NCBI GenBank assembly: GCA_963682025.1
Contig: OY821517.1
Location: 294,506,344 to 294,570,343, forward strand
Length of the DNA: 64,000 bases
Reading direction: 5' to 3'
DNA from: Cordilura impudica
Lineage: Eukaryota > Arthropoda > Insecta > Diptera > Scathophagidae
Part shown: positions 47,206-57,696 of the stretch, one piece after another
Layout of the letters: the number at the start of each line of letters is the position of its first letter
How positions within the stretch are numbered: the first letter of the stretch is position 1
Notes under the pieces: model-generated
What the model was told of the DNA's origin: nothing
The model's database searches: none
Seen by the model: the letters and a program-made list of their open reading frames with translations, nothing else
Translations under genes and position numbers: made by a program

Positions 47206-47739
47206 TTTAATCCCTCAAACCCCTGTTTTAATGGTGTTTTTGCTCTTTTTTAAAAGAAGGACAGAAAAGATCCATACCTTGAGGAGTTAGTGGGTTAACA
47301 TATTCTAAAAAAATGTTCTCCGTAACATTTTACATAAATTTGCTGAACACATTTTACACCTAAAATGTAAGGGTCACATGGTTTCTTAAGCCGATTAACA
47401 ATAAGAATGTGCAAGAGCCGGGAAACTTTAGCCCCCCCTCAAATGAAATCCACATGTAAACTTTCAAAACGACGATACACGTGTCTTTTTTTTTTTGTCT
47501 AGTCTATCAATATTTATGGGCCGGACCCTGTATTTTTTTTTTGTGTTGTTTTGCGTCGTTAGTGCTAACAACAACAACAAAGCTGTTTTCAATATTCAGC
47601 AAAGAATTTTATGTAGAATGAGTATATTAGACAAGTGTTTAATGATAGCAGGTCAAAAAAACCGGTTACAGGAATTTCGAGAACTGAAGTCAGCAATAAT
47701 AATTTTCTTAAAAGATTCAGTATGATATACTGAAATTAA

Positions 47740-48165
47740 TATACGACAATAACATCCAATTACTAACAGAGTTTTTTAACTTAATTTTTGACATGGGCAA
47801 ATTCCCACAAGACTGGCTTAAATCAATCTTAATAACCATTCCCAAGAAAAGTCGCGCAAAACATTGTAATGATGATAGACTTCTTTGTCTTATCAGTCAC
47901 GTACTGATAATAATAATAATAATAATTCACTCCACAATATATGAGAAGTGTGAAAAGATAATGCGCGCATCGCAATTTGGGTTTAAAGGTACTGGGTTCA
48001 GAAATCCAGAAATATACAAAGACGTTTTACTGTGCTACATTGATTACAAAAAAGCTCTAGACGCAGTGCAGCATGATAAACTAATAGAAATTCGTATGTC
48101 CATTGGCATAGAAGATATATTAGGAGCCTGTATACACAGCAAACACCAGAAGACCTGACAGGAAA
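47740..48165 (+). pseudogene. LINE reverse-transcriptase fragment
   Basis: The frame from about 47760 reads LLTEFFNLIFDMGKFPQDWL, then ILITIPKKSRAKHCNDDR and LISHV. After a short gap come QFGFKGTG, DVLLCYIDYKKALDAVQHDK and LIEIRMSIGIEDI, the finger-palm region of a non-LTR reverse transcriptase (the D of YIDYKKALD is the first catalytic aspartate). YADD and everything after it are absent. An ATA/ATT repeat (about 47905-47925) interrupts it. Related scraps may lie at 44620-44880, on the other side of the long-arm transposon. Clade uncertain (RTE/CR1-like). Confidence 0.75.
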
Positions 48166-48924
48166 TAACAAAATTTTCAGGGGAGTCAGACAAGAATTTT
48201 CCAGGACTTTTGAGAACTAAAATATATTTTTAAGCAATATCCCAAATTCAAATGCGTATAACTTTTTGGTTTTTTAAGGTATAAGTCCATTTTTTTTAAC
48301 GACAGTTTATATAATCACGTTTTTAAGCCAGTTCGCTTTTCATAACCTATTTGAAAGCTAACACTGTTAATTAATCAAAAATGGAAATGGAAAATTTTAA
48401 AACAAATTAAATTTTGTTGGAATAAAACTTTATGTTCCTCACGGATTCTCATGGCATCTCTACATTTGGGAGTTGTAGTGATGTCTCTAAATAAAACAAT
48501 AATTTCTGGTGACTTTTTGCGATTTTGAAAGAATTTTAAAGTTTATGGAACGACATTTTATTGATTTGGTTTGAAATTGTAAAATAGGACAGTTATCCGA
48601 AAATGCGTTCGAAGTCAGAAGGAACGACATAAGGAAGTATCGTGAAAATTTCACAAGAAAAACTTGAAAAGTGGACACAAACTGAAACTAGTTTTATAGA
48701 CTGCTGGTATCGTTGGACCCATATATTTATATGTAGTTTACGCACTGCTCTAAAAGTCACGGGAAACGTATTTATTACAGAAATACGAGAATTATGTCAA
48801 GATCCAAATAGCATTTATAATTACGACTCTGAGTAAAATTTTTTAATGTAGTTCTTATAATTTTAAATATATATTTAAATAATCTAACCCATACAAACAG
48901 TTTTTATTTAAACTCTTTCTTTCC
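48166..48924. other. No supportable gene
   Basis: Two opposite-strand open frames around 48487-48836 overlap and match nothing I recognise. No terminal repeats. Confidence 0.35.
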
Positions 48925-49435
48925 TTATGCAAATGAGTTTTGAATCTCTCCATGACTGTGCGTGACTTTGGTCTTTTTTCACAGCAAGGCTATCGACCAA
49001 GTTTCAGATCGATCGGATTAGGGGAATGGGTTTTAAATCACTCCGTGACTGTGCGTGACTATATTAAAGTTAATCTTTTTTCACAGCAAGTTTCAGATCG
49101 ATCGGATAAGGGGAAATGGGTTTTAAATCACTCCTTGACTGTGCCTAACTACGCGTGACTGTGCGTGACTATGTCGAAGTTAATATTTCTTTACAGCAAG
49201 TATAACGAACAAGTTTCAGAATGACTGGATGAGGCGAAATCCGTTTTAAGTCTCTCCGTGACTGTGCGTGACCATGCGTGGCTGTGCGTGACCATGCGTG
49301 GCTGTGCTTGACTATCCTAAAATGAATCTTTTTCACAACAAGACTAAGGGCCAAGTTTCAGATCAATTGGATAAGGGGGAATGGGGTTGACCCACGACAG
49401 ACAGACAGACAGAGAGTATAAGTTAAAAGAAAGAA
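48925..49435. repeat. Minisatellite with GTGCGTGAC sub-repeats
   Basis: A unit containing CTCCGTGACTGTGCGTGAC, then TTTTTCACAGCAAG, then AGTTTCAGATCGATCGGAT and GGGGAATGGGTTTTAA recurs about four times (AGTTTCAGAT near 48998, 49086, 49210, 49352). Unit length varies (about 88-142 bp) because the GTGCGTGACTATG core is itself repeated 1-5 times. It ends in (GACA)n near 49400 and is followed by the AACAAGTAAG terminus of a DINE-like element, so it may be the body of such an element. Open frames across it are repeat-derived. Confidence 0.75.
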
Positions 49436-49437
49436 TT

Positions 49438-50785
49438 TAAAACAAGTAAGAAAATTATAGTCGGTCTAGACCGGCGTTCCTACCCTGGAGCAAGGTACAT
49501 GTAGCTGCCCTTGAGAAGAAGATGGATTATCCATATTAGATCTGGCAACACTTAACTATTGGCCAATTTTTCTTTTTAGCGATTTTTAATTTTGCCCATT
49601 TTTGATTTTGAAGATTTTTGTTTTTTGGGCGATTTTCATTTTTCGCGATTTTTGGGTTTGGCGATTTTTGATTTTGGCGATATATTTTCCACATTGATAA
49701 CTAATGAACTTGTCAAAAGACTGTCGCTTTCGTAGTGCTTCATATTTTTTACACAGGAGGTGCCACGCCCACTAATCCCATCCCGCCCAATTTTTATTGG
49801 ACTACTCACCTTAATATCTGATGGACTCATACAAAATGTCGAGTCTTTCCCTTTTATAGTACACCGGTTATATGATATTAGATATCTACTTTGCATGGGC
49901 GGTGCTACGCCCACTGCTCCGATCTCGCCCATTTTTTTGTTCGAGTAATTACACAAAGAACCTATGGACTCACGCAAAGCCACAAAGCTCTCTCTTTTAC
50001 AGTAATCCAGATATATGACATTAAATAGTTACTTTGCATGGGGAGTGCCACGCCCATTGGTGTGAACCCGCCAATTTTTTGTTCGACTACTCATAATAAG
50101 ATCTGATAGGCGCGTGCAAAGTGTCAAAGCTTCCTTTTTTAGCACACCAGTTATATGATATCATATACTTACTTTGTATGGGCGGTGCCACGCCCACTGC
50201 TCCGATCACGCCTATTTTTTGTATAACTAATCAAATGAATAACTTATGGGCTCACACAATGTCCCAAGACTTTCACTATTACAGTACTCCAGACATATGG
50301 CATTTTATATTTACTTTGTATGGCAGGTGCCACGCCTATTGGTCCGATACTCCCCATTTTGTGTCCGACTACTCACATTAACAATAGGTGACATCAGAAA
50401 AATTTGAAAAGCTCTCTCTATCACATTACTCGATATATATAATATTGAACTATTACTTGTATTGGATGTACCACGCCCACTTATCCGATCCCGCCCATTT
50501 CCGGCATAGCTACTAATATTAACAATAGGTGACCTTACACAAATTTGCAAAGCTCTCCCTATCACAGTACTCAATATATGTATACGATATTAAAAATTTA
50601 CTTTGTGTGGGATGTGCCACGCCCACCAAAAATATTTAAAAAAATTATAGCCTATAGCACTTCCCATATCTGCAGTAAGACTCTGTGAAAATTTCAGGAA
50701 GATCAAATGGGTAGTTACGGAGATTACCTCCTACAAACAACCAAACAAACAAACACACATTACCTCTTTATTATATTAGTATAGA
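49438..50785 (-). mobile_element. Helitron family E, copy with 7-unit array
   Basis: 5' end on the minus strand: A|TCTATACTAATATAATAAAG at 50785 followed by a (TTTG)n-type tract. Seven monomers of about 142 bp carry GGTGCCACGCCC at 49762, 49904, 50047, 50187, 50329, 50470 and 50616. The GCGATTTTT tract follows at 49560-49690. The low-coordinate end is not the usual hairpin-CTAG. Instead AACAAGTAAGAAAATTATAG and GTCGGTCTAGACC (49438-49472), the 3' terminus of DINE-like family A, join directly to E sequence (CGTTCCTACCCTGG). No gene. Confidence 0.8.
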
Positions 50786-50945
50786 TTAATAAAACTGCAC
50801 ATGGTGAGTGGACCACGACCCTTTCTGTCAAAATTATACCTAGAATTAATATTCAAATGTGCTTAAGTCATAAAATGAAATCTAGCCCAAGGTTTCCCAA
50901 CACACAGTGGGCGTAAAAGTTTTTTGCACCGCATATTTATAGTTA

Positions 50946-51324
50946 CTAGCAGATTCCAGCCCTCGAAATTCGAGTGCAAACTCTAGGAAATTTTATTTTT
51001 TCATTAAATAAAGACCCTAAAGTTATGCTAATCAATTATAGCCAATTAGCATATCAACACAAAAAACAAACTCATTTTTATTACAAATACATTAACAAAT
51101 ATAATAAACACACACATAGCATTGTATAATTTTTTAAATATGTGTTAGGAGCAACTTTAAATGCAATTTACTCAAAATAAAGGAAACAATTTAAAAATCT
51201 GTAAATCTGCAAAACGGCTAAAAAGAAATATCTTTCAAAATATAAACGTTTGGTCAAAATCGGGGTAAAACGGTAGAACAAAACATCGGTCACAAGAAAT
51301 CCCTTAGACTATTAATATTATAGA
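50946..51324 (-). mobile_element. Helitron family B, copy 6
   Basis: Complete: CTAG at 50946-50949 after a host A, the palindrome CTCGAATTTCGAG, and TCTATAATATTAATAG with its TC at 51324 next to host A. About 379 bp. Among the least altered copies, and a good template for the family consensus. Confidence 0.9.
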
Positions 51325-53388
51325 TTATGGATAAATTTTTTATTATTGTGGATAATTTTTTTTTTTAAATTTCATTAAAATTCTTAAAAAATTTTAAGCA
51401 GTTTCTTAAAATAATAATTGATTTTCAAAAAATGAGCTTGGCAGTTGTTCGATTCACCCAACTTTTGTTGTCAATATTGGCCATGTCTTACATAATCATC
51501 AAACCTAATTTTAAGCCAGTATCTTTTAAAATAAAATTTTGTCTATCTAGATTGGCCAAATGTTACACTGTTCAGCTCTGACATTAATCTTGATACGAAA
51601 CTATTATTCACCAAACTCATTTATGGTCAGTTTTTCTGTATAAAATGGAGCTATGGACCATAAAAAGCTTTAAAAATGTGGACTTATGACGCGTACTCAA
51701 AATACCATGAATTCACTTTGTATCGAACAGCGAAGTACTGACAATAATACTTTGCAATAGCCACTATAAAAAACGAAAGACGGCATAATTAGGCCACTTT
51801 ATGAGGAACCCAAAATAAAATCGGTTACAAACCCTTACGTGAGCAAATAATGAAGGAAGGCTTAATAGAAGAAGAAAGAAAATAAAATGGCATAATAATA
51901 CATATGTGTAGGCTGATATCCGTGATGTAGGGAATCTCCTGAGCAAGGCGAGAAATGGAGACGCTTTTGCGGGGATTATAAAAAATGTATAAAAGTTGTT
52001 TTTATATTTAATTTTTAAATGTAATTGTATTGGTCGCTAACATTAAGAAACCGAGAGAACGAATGATACATACTATTTCTAGCGATGTAAAATTTTTGTG
52101 TGTTCAAACTTAATATTCCATGAATTAATCTACCGTATTAATTCTTTCTCAGCTCTGCTCGTTGTACAGCAGTGAATATTCACACATGCAGCGTTGCATG
52201 GTAAACAGTCAGCAGCAGCAGCAACAAACAAACTGGCAACAATGAACAGGCAACATATTTGCTACAATACAAACACGATTTGCATGAATTATGAGTTTGG
52301 AGCTTGAAAACTACAAAAAAAAAAAAAAAAATAATAAATAAACCTCAAATAGTGATGGAATTTATAACTTTTAAAATATGATTTAAATGCTATTGATTTG
52401 AAAAAGGTTTTTTTTATCATTATTTTTTGGTTCGCTTCATTTCAAATTTCCAATGAAATCAAAACGTTAAAGGTGAATGGGTTCACATCATTCATATGTA
52501 TACGAATGTGTAACCACATAGGAGAGAAGTGTGGAGAATAGTGTTTAGAAGAAGCTTTATTACAAAAGTAGCAATTGATACCATGAAAAATGATATCAAT
52601 GTAAAATTATGCGTGAAACTTTGTTCTAAAAAAATACAGTATGCGAATAGAAATCACCCACTGAGGAGATGTAATGTATAGCGTTTAATTATCCGATGAA
52701 TTACAAATACTTTCCAAAATAGCTCCTATTGGTTAAGTGTTAATAAAAATTTTGAGTTATGTTTTACAGAAAATATTTTAATATAACGCCCATAAAAATA
52801 ATTAATTATTCGTTACACTTGATAAAATCGAAAAGATTCAAAAAATTCTTTTATCGGGGTATAACCAAAAAGTATATGAAATGGCTAAGTTGCTCATCTT
52901 CATTTGATAGCGGCTTCGTTGGATGAGTGCAAGTATTTAAAAAATTTTTTTTAAGTTTAATATGGAGCGAAAATCATGAAATAAAAAAAAAAAACAGTAA
53001 TCGGAGTTTTACTCCAACTGAATATTGAAAATTGGTATCACGTGAAAATTGGTGTCGGGAATTCCAATGAAATTTTTGTTGCCTTTAAAGAACAGCTGTT
53101 CAACATAATGCTATCAATATTCACTTAGTGAAAAAATAAATAGCAGTTTCAAAATTAAAGAAATAAACTTGATAGTGAAAAAATAAAAATATAAACATAC
53201 TAAAGAAAGTGGAAAACAAAATGTTACGCGTAAGATGTGACTCTCACATGTACGCTTTTTTGTAATTGTATTGTGAAATGGAATATATAGACGTTTACAC
53301 ATCAAAAATAATCATTTATACTAAAACCGTAGAGGAAACTACAATTTGAATGTCACACTCGCAAGTTGTTTTCTAATTATATTGTACA
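51325..53388. other. Unique-looking DNA, no gene seen
   Basis: No terminal repeats or protein motifs. Around 52195-52260 there is a CAGCAGCAGCAGCAAC and AACTGGCAACAATG patch, a kind of sequence common in fly noncoding DNA. Open frames are short and unconvincing. It could be intron or intergenic host sequence. Confidence 0.4.
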
Positions 53389-53838
53389 CTAGATGTAACC
53401 AGGTGTGCTTCGCTACACCCTCACCCTGCCCCCCACGAATCGTTATGAGAGGGCTCACGCAAAGTCCCAAGGCTCTCACTAATACAGTAATTCAGATATA
53501 ACACATTTAATATTAAATTTGTGTAGGGGTGCCAGGCGCATTTGTCCAATCCCGCCCATTTTTTTTGTCTGACTACTCACGCTAATAATAGATGACCTGA
53601 GACAAATTTGCAAAGCTTTCTGTATCATATTAATATATATGATATTTAAAATTTACTTTGTATGGGAGGTACCATGCCCGCCAAAAATATTTAAAAAAAA
53701 TTACAGCCTGTAGCATTCCCATATCTGCTGCAAGACCCTGTGATAATTTCAGTACGGTTAGATGAGTAGTTACTGAGATTACCTCCTACAAACAAATAAA
53801 CAAACAAACAAATATTACCTCCTTATTATGTTAGTAGA
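53389..53838 (-). mobile_element. Helitron family E, short deletion derivative
   Basis: The 3' end is well preserved: hairpin GGTGTAGCGAAGCACACC, nine bases, then CTAG at 53389-53392 followed by host T (minus strand). The 5' end is TCTACTAACATAATAAGGAGG with a (TTTG)n tract, ending near 53838. Only about two monomers lie between, so most of the array and the GCGATTTTT tract are gone. It gives the cleanest view of both family E termini. Confidence 0.85.
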
Positions 53839-53869
53839 GTATTAGCATAAATTTTTTTATTCGAATACT

Positions 53870-55154
53870 TGCTGATATGCAATGTTTCTTGGTTTTTTCA
53901 TTTGATACAACAATTATCAGATTTTTCGGCGTTACTACCCTGGACCAAAGTACATGTAGCTACCCATGAGAAGAAGATGGATTATCAAAATTAGGTCTGG
54001 CAACACTTAACTATTGGCCTTGAACTTAGAATATCATTTGACAATTTTTCTTTTTAGCGATTTTTGATTTTGCCCATTTTTGATTTTTAAGATTTTTTTT
54101 TGGACGATTTTTATTTTTCGCAATTTTCGGTTTTGGGTAATTTTTCATTTTGGCGATATATTTTCCACTACAAATCACATTGATAATTAACGTACTTGTC
54201 AAAAGACTGTTGCTTTCGTAGTACTTCATATTATTTATATAGGAGGTGCCACGCCTACTAATCCCATCCCGCCCAATTTTTATTGGACTACTCACATTAA
54301 TATCTGATGGACTCGTGCAAAAAGTCGAGTCTGTCCCTTTTATAGAACACCAGTTATATGATATTAGATATCCACTTCTTCGACCTCGCCCATTTTTTTG
54401 TTCGACTTATCATGCCTCTGGGCTCATGAAAAGCCACAAAGCCCTCTCTTTTACAGTACTCGAGATATATGACATTAAATAGTTACTTTGCATGGGGAGT
54501 GCCACGCCCATTGGTCTACACCAGTTATATGATATCATATATTTTATTTGTATGGGCGGTGCCATGCCCACTGCTCCGATCACGCCCATTTTTTATCTTA
54601 CTAATCACATATATAACTTATGGGCTCGCACAAAGTCCCAAGACTCTCACTATAACAGTACTCCAGATATATGCCATTTTATATTTAATTTGTATGCGTG
54701 GGACCCCTATTGATCCGATAGTGCCCATTTTTTGTCCGACTACTCACATTAGTAATAGGTGACACCAGACAAATTTTAAAAGATCTCTCTGTCGCAGTAC
54801 TCGAGAGATATATAATATTGATGAATATTATTACTTGTATGTGAGGAACCACGCCCACTTGTTCGACCCCGCCCATTTCCGGCGCAGCTACTAATATTAA
54901 CAATAGGTGACCTCACACAAATTTGCAAAGCTCTCCCTATCATAAAACTCAATATATGTATATGATATTAAAAATTTACTTTGTGTGGGAGGTGCCACAC
55001 CCACTAAAAATATTTAAAAAATTATAGCCTATAGCACTTCCCATATCCGCAGTAAGACTCTGTGAAAATTTCAGGAAGATCAGATGAGTAGTTACGGAGA
55101 TTACCTCCTACAAACAAACAAACACACATTACCTCTTTATAATATTAGTATAGA
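53870..55154 (-). mobile_element. Helitron family E, long array copy
   Basis: 5' start A|TCTATACTAATATTATAAAG at 55154, a (TTTG)-type tract, then about six to seven monomers with GTGCCACGCCC at roughly 140-bp spacing (one shortened near 54380 and 54510), then the GCGATTTTT tract at 54050-54160. The 3' hairpin end was not found. It parallels the copy at 49472-50785 over its whole length. No gene; proline-poor frames reading through the array are artefacts. Confidence 0.8.
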
Positions 55155-55484
55155 TTACATACGTAAATATTTTAGTTCACACACTATATGAGGGCGGATC
55201 ATTAGGTCCGTGAGTTTTTAAACTTTCCTGGTAATTATATGAAATGCAACACCGCTCACATCAAGTTCCACCTGTTAATAGACTACTGAGCAAGTTCCGT
55301 CAACATACAACCTCGTGGTTTTTTATGGGTAAACATCTATACGCGCATATGGGCAAAAATCTATTTAACAATACAATCACAAAAACAACGTAAGGCGTAA
55401 GACAAAATCGGCGTAACTTATGATTGTATTGGTGAAAAAATTATGATATGTAAAAACCTGTTTGAAAATCAAAAATAAAATATG

Positions 55485-56266
55485 AACAAGTAAGAAAATT
55501 ATAGTCGGTCTAGACCGACTATATGATACCCTATACCATGGTTTAGAGACCCTATCTTTCGGTCCAACTACTTCGATATAGAAAATAAGCATAAACCAAA
55601 TTTGAGTGGGATTTTTATTAATTTTTTTGGCTGCAGATATGAAAAAGTTCATATCGGATGCTATATCTATAAAGGGACTAGGTCCAAAAATGGACCGATC
55701 CTGATCATGTTTGGTAAAGTCTCTTGTATTTTGCAAAAATATGTACAAACAAAATTTGAGAAGAATCAGTGCAATATTTTTGTTTTTAATAGATTTAAGT
55801 GAAGATCGGGAAGCAGCTCTATATGGGGTCAAAGGGATCATTTTTGGACTACTCATCAGTGGATGTAATGAACGCATACAAACCCAATTTGAGTAAGATC
55901 TATATGACAATTTGGATCTTATGGCAATTTATGTCGATTTCATATGGGTAATTTGTATGGGGGCTAGGTCTGAACATGGACCGATTCTCACCAATTTCAA
56001 TAGCGTTCATCCCATGGCCGATAAAAGCTTATATACCAAATTTCATCAAAATATATTCATATTTGCGACCTGCAGTTTGATTACAAGCTTTACATGGACA
56101 CACAGACGGACGGACGGACGGACGGACGGACATTGTTAAATCAACTCAGAAAGTGATTCTGATTCGATCGGTATAATTAAAGATGGGTCTAGGTCAAATA
56201 TTTTTGGTTGTTACAAACAGCAGCACAAAGTCATTATACCCAAACCACATAGTGGTATAGGGTATA
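55485..56266 (-). mobile_element. DINE-like element family A, copy 3
   Basis: Best-preserved copy, minus orientation. The 3' end at 55485 reads (minus strand) TAGTCGGTCTAGACCGACTA, a perfect 20-base palindrome, then TAATTTTCTTACTTGTT. The 5' end TATACCCTATACCAC lies at 56266. A (GACG)n block is at 56104-56130. About 782 bp, no gene. Open frames running along it on both strands are recurrent shadows. Confidence 0.85.
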
Positions 56267-56274
56267 AAAATTAA

Positions 56275-56648
56275 AATTATAAAATGAAAAATGAAAAAAA
56301 AAGAAAAACGAAAAATGAAAAATGATCAATAAAAAATGAAAAATAAAAAATGAAAAATTAAAAACGAAAAATAAAAAATTAAAAAAAAAAATGAAAAAAA
56401 AATTAAAAAAAAAAATGAAAAATCAAAAATGCAAAATAAAAAATGAAAGACGAAAAATTAAAAAATCAAAAATCAAAAATTAAAAAAAATGAAAAATTAA
56501 AAATGTAAAATGAAAAATGAAAAAACGAAAAATGAAACATGAAAAATAAAAAATGAAAAACAAAAAATGAAAATTGAAAAAAAAAAAATGAAAATTGAAA
56601 AACGAAAAGCGAAAAATGAAAAATATAAAACGAAAAATTAAAAATTAA
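56275..56648. repeat. GAAAAAT-type low-complexity tract
   Basis: About 370 bp of loosely periodic AAAAATGAAAAA(T/C)GA, almost free of C and T apart from the periodic T. It begins right at the 5' end of family A copy 3 and lies inside MITE D copy 2. Probably expanded from an A-rich seed. Confidence 0.85.
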
Positions 56649-56848
56649 CCAGTTGAAATAATAAATAATAATAAATATTATAGCAGAGCCTTTGCAGTTG
56701 ATTGCTATAAGTGATACATAGATGACGCTTTCTGTTTTATTTTAAAAAAGTGCCATAAAAAAATCTTTAATTACTAGATGTTTACACATCTCTCCTGTGA
56801 TCAGACTTACATGATTTTTATTTTTTAAATGGAAAAAAAAATGAATTT

Positions 56849-57457
56849 CGAGTGTTCGTTAAACATTACTTTTTGCGAAAAAAAAACCGTCAATTAAACC
56901 AAGGAAAAGCTTGATAAATACTGTGGGGACTTTGCACCATCGATTTCAATGGTCAAAAAGTAGTTTACTGATTTTCGTTGTGGACGCACAAATACAAATG
57001 ACGCTGAAAGTTCTGGACGGCCAATTGAGGTTAATACACCCGAAAATGTCGAAAAAATCCACGATATAATGTTGGCCGATCGAGGAGTTAAAGTGCGTGA
57101 GATTGTTGATGCCATAGGCATTTTATATGGCAGTTTGGTTTCGATTTTAAATGATCAGTTGAGTTTAAGGAAGCTGTCTGCAAGATGGGTGCCGCGTTTG
57201 CTCTCAATTGACCATAAATGTAATCGTGTGACAGCTTCAAAGGATTGGCAAAATTCCATGAATTGGGCTACGGATTGCCCACATTCTCCGGATTTAGCTC
57301 CCAGTCACTATTTCCTATTTCCAAACTTGAAGAAATGGCTCGGTGGAGAGAGATTTAGCTCCAACGATGAAATTATTGATCAAACAAATGCCTATTATAT
57401 GGACCTCGAAAAATCCTATTTTTTGGAAGGAATATAAAAATTGGAGAAACGTTGGAC
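56849..57457 (+). pseudogene. Mariner DD34D transposase, deleted and split
   Basis: Readable pieces: KKTVNQTKEKLDKYCGDFAP, MVKKWFTDFRCGRTN, SSGRPIEVNTPENVEKIHD and VKVREIVDAIGI (DNA-binding half), RWVPRLLSIDHKCNRV, then a jump to PHSPDLAPSHYFLFPNLKKW and GGERFSSNDEIIDQ, then KLEKRW just before the Harbinger insertion. The last codons resume after it (VELKGDYVEK, 59784-59815). The order is that of mariner transposases. A central deletion removed the first two catalytic aspartates, and the third (normally SDYF) is H. The N-terminus needs frame changes. It is therefore inactive. It is useful because its reading frame proves the empty site of the Harbinger element. Confidence 0.88.
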
Positions 57458-57696
57458 TAAGAGCCATTATTACAACATGCCAATAGCTAAAGGTAGGATG
57501 TTATCGGTCAGATTATAAGTTTTGCGTTATTACAAGTATACTTTAAGCTAAAAGTGACCGATAAGCTAAAGGGAAGATAATGTTGCCTTTAACTTTTAAC
57601 GTGAGGTTTATGTCTTTAATGTTGCCACATTTTCTGATCTATGAAGAAGAAGAAGAATAGAAGAAGAATATAGTTTTGGAAACAAAAAAATTAAAA

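Larger units (their letters stand above)
44895..47508 (-). mobile_element. 2.6-kb transposon with ~290-bp inverted ends
   Basis: The left arm from 44895 (GATAGAGG, AGACAAAAAAAAAGAC, GTGTATCGGCG, TTACATCTGAATTTCATTTGA, ATGTTACGGAGAACATTTTT, AACTCCTCAAGGTATG) is matched by the reverse complement of the right arm ending at 47508, for about 290 bp with moderate divergence. The arms enclose a broken minus-strand gene (45940-47205). A 42-bp Helitron B 3' end is embedded at 45895-45936. No target duplication is certain. LINE-like scraps on both sides (44620-44880 and 47740-48165) suggest it landed in an old LINE. Superfamily not named. Confidence 0.75.
55368..56822. mobile_element. MITE family D, copy 2, split by family A
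   Basis: The left part (CAATACAATCACAAAAACA...ACTTATGATTGTATTGGTG, 55368-55450) and the right part (TATAAGTGATACATAGATGAC...ATGTTTACACATCTCTCCTG, about 56705-56822) match the two ends of copy 1 at 23015-23372. The middle is replaced by a family A element and a GAAAAAT-rich tract. It lies within the mariner 5' region. Confidence 0.65.

Noticed and set aside
49762..50630. CRISPR-like regular spacing of repeats
   Set aside because: Monomers are about 142 bp with no short repeat/unique spacer alternation; it is a Helitron minisatellite in a eukaryote.
54246..54762. Frames of 78-97 residues in the 54 kb region
   Set aside because: They read through the Helitron E monomer array, and similar frames recur in every monomer.
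55377..55910. 177-residue minus-strand frame
   Set aside because: It runs through MITE D and family A copy 3; the same frame recurs in other A copies as a shadow of a noncoding element.
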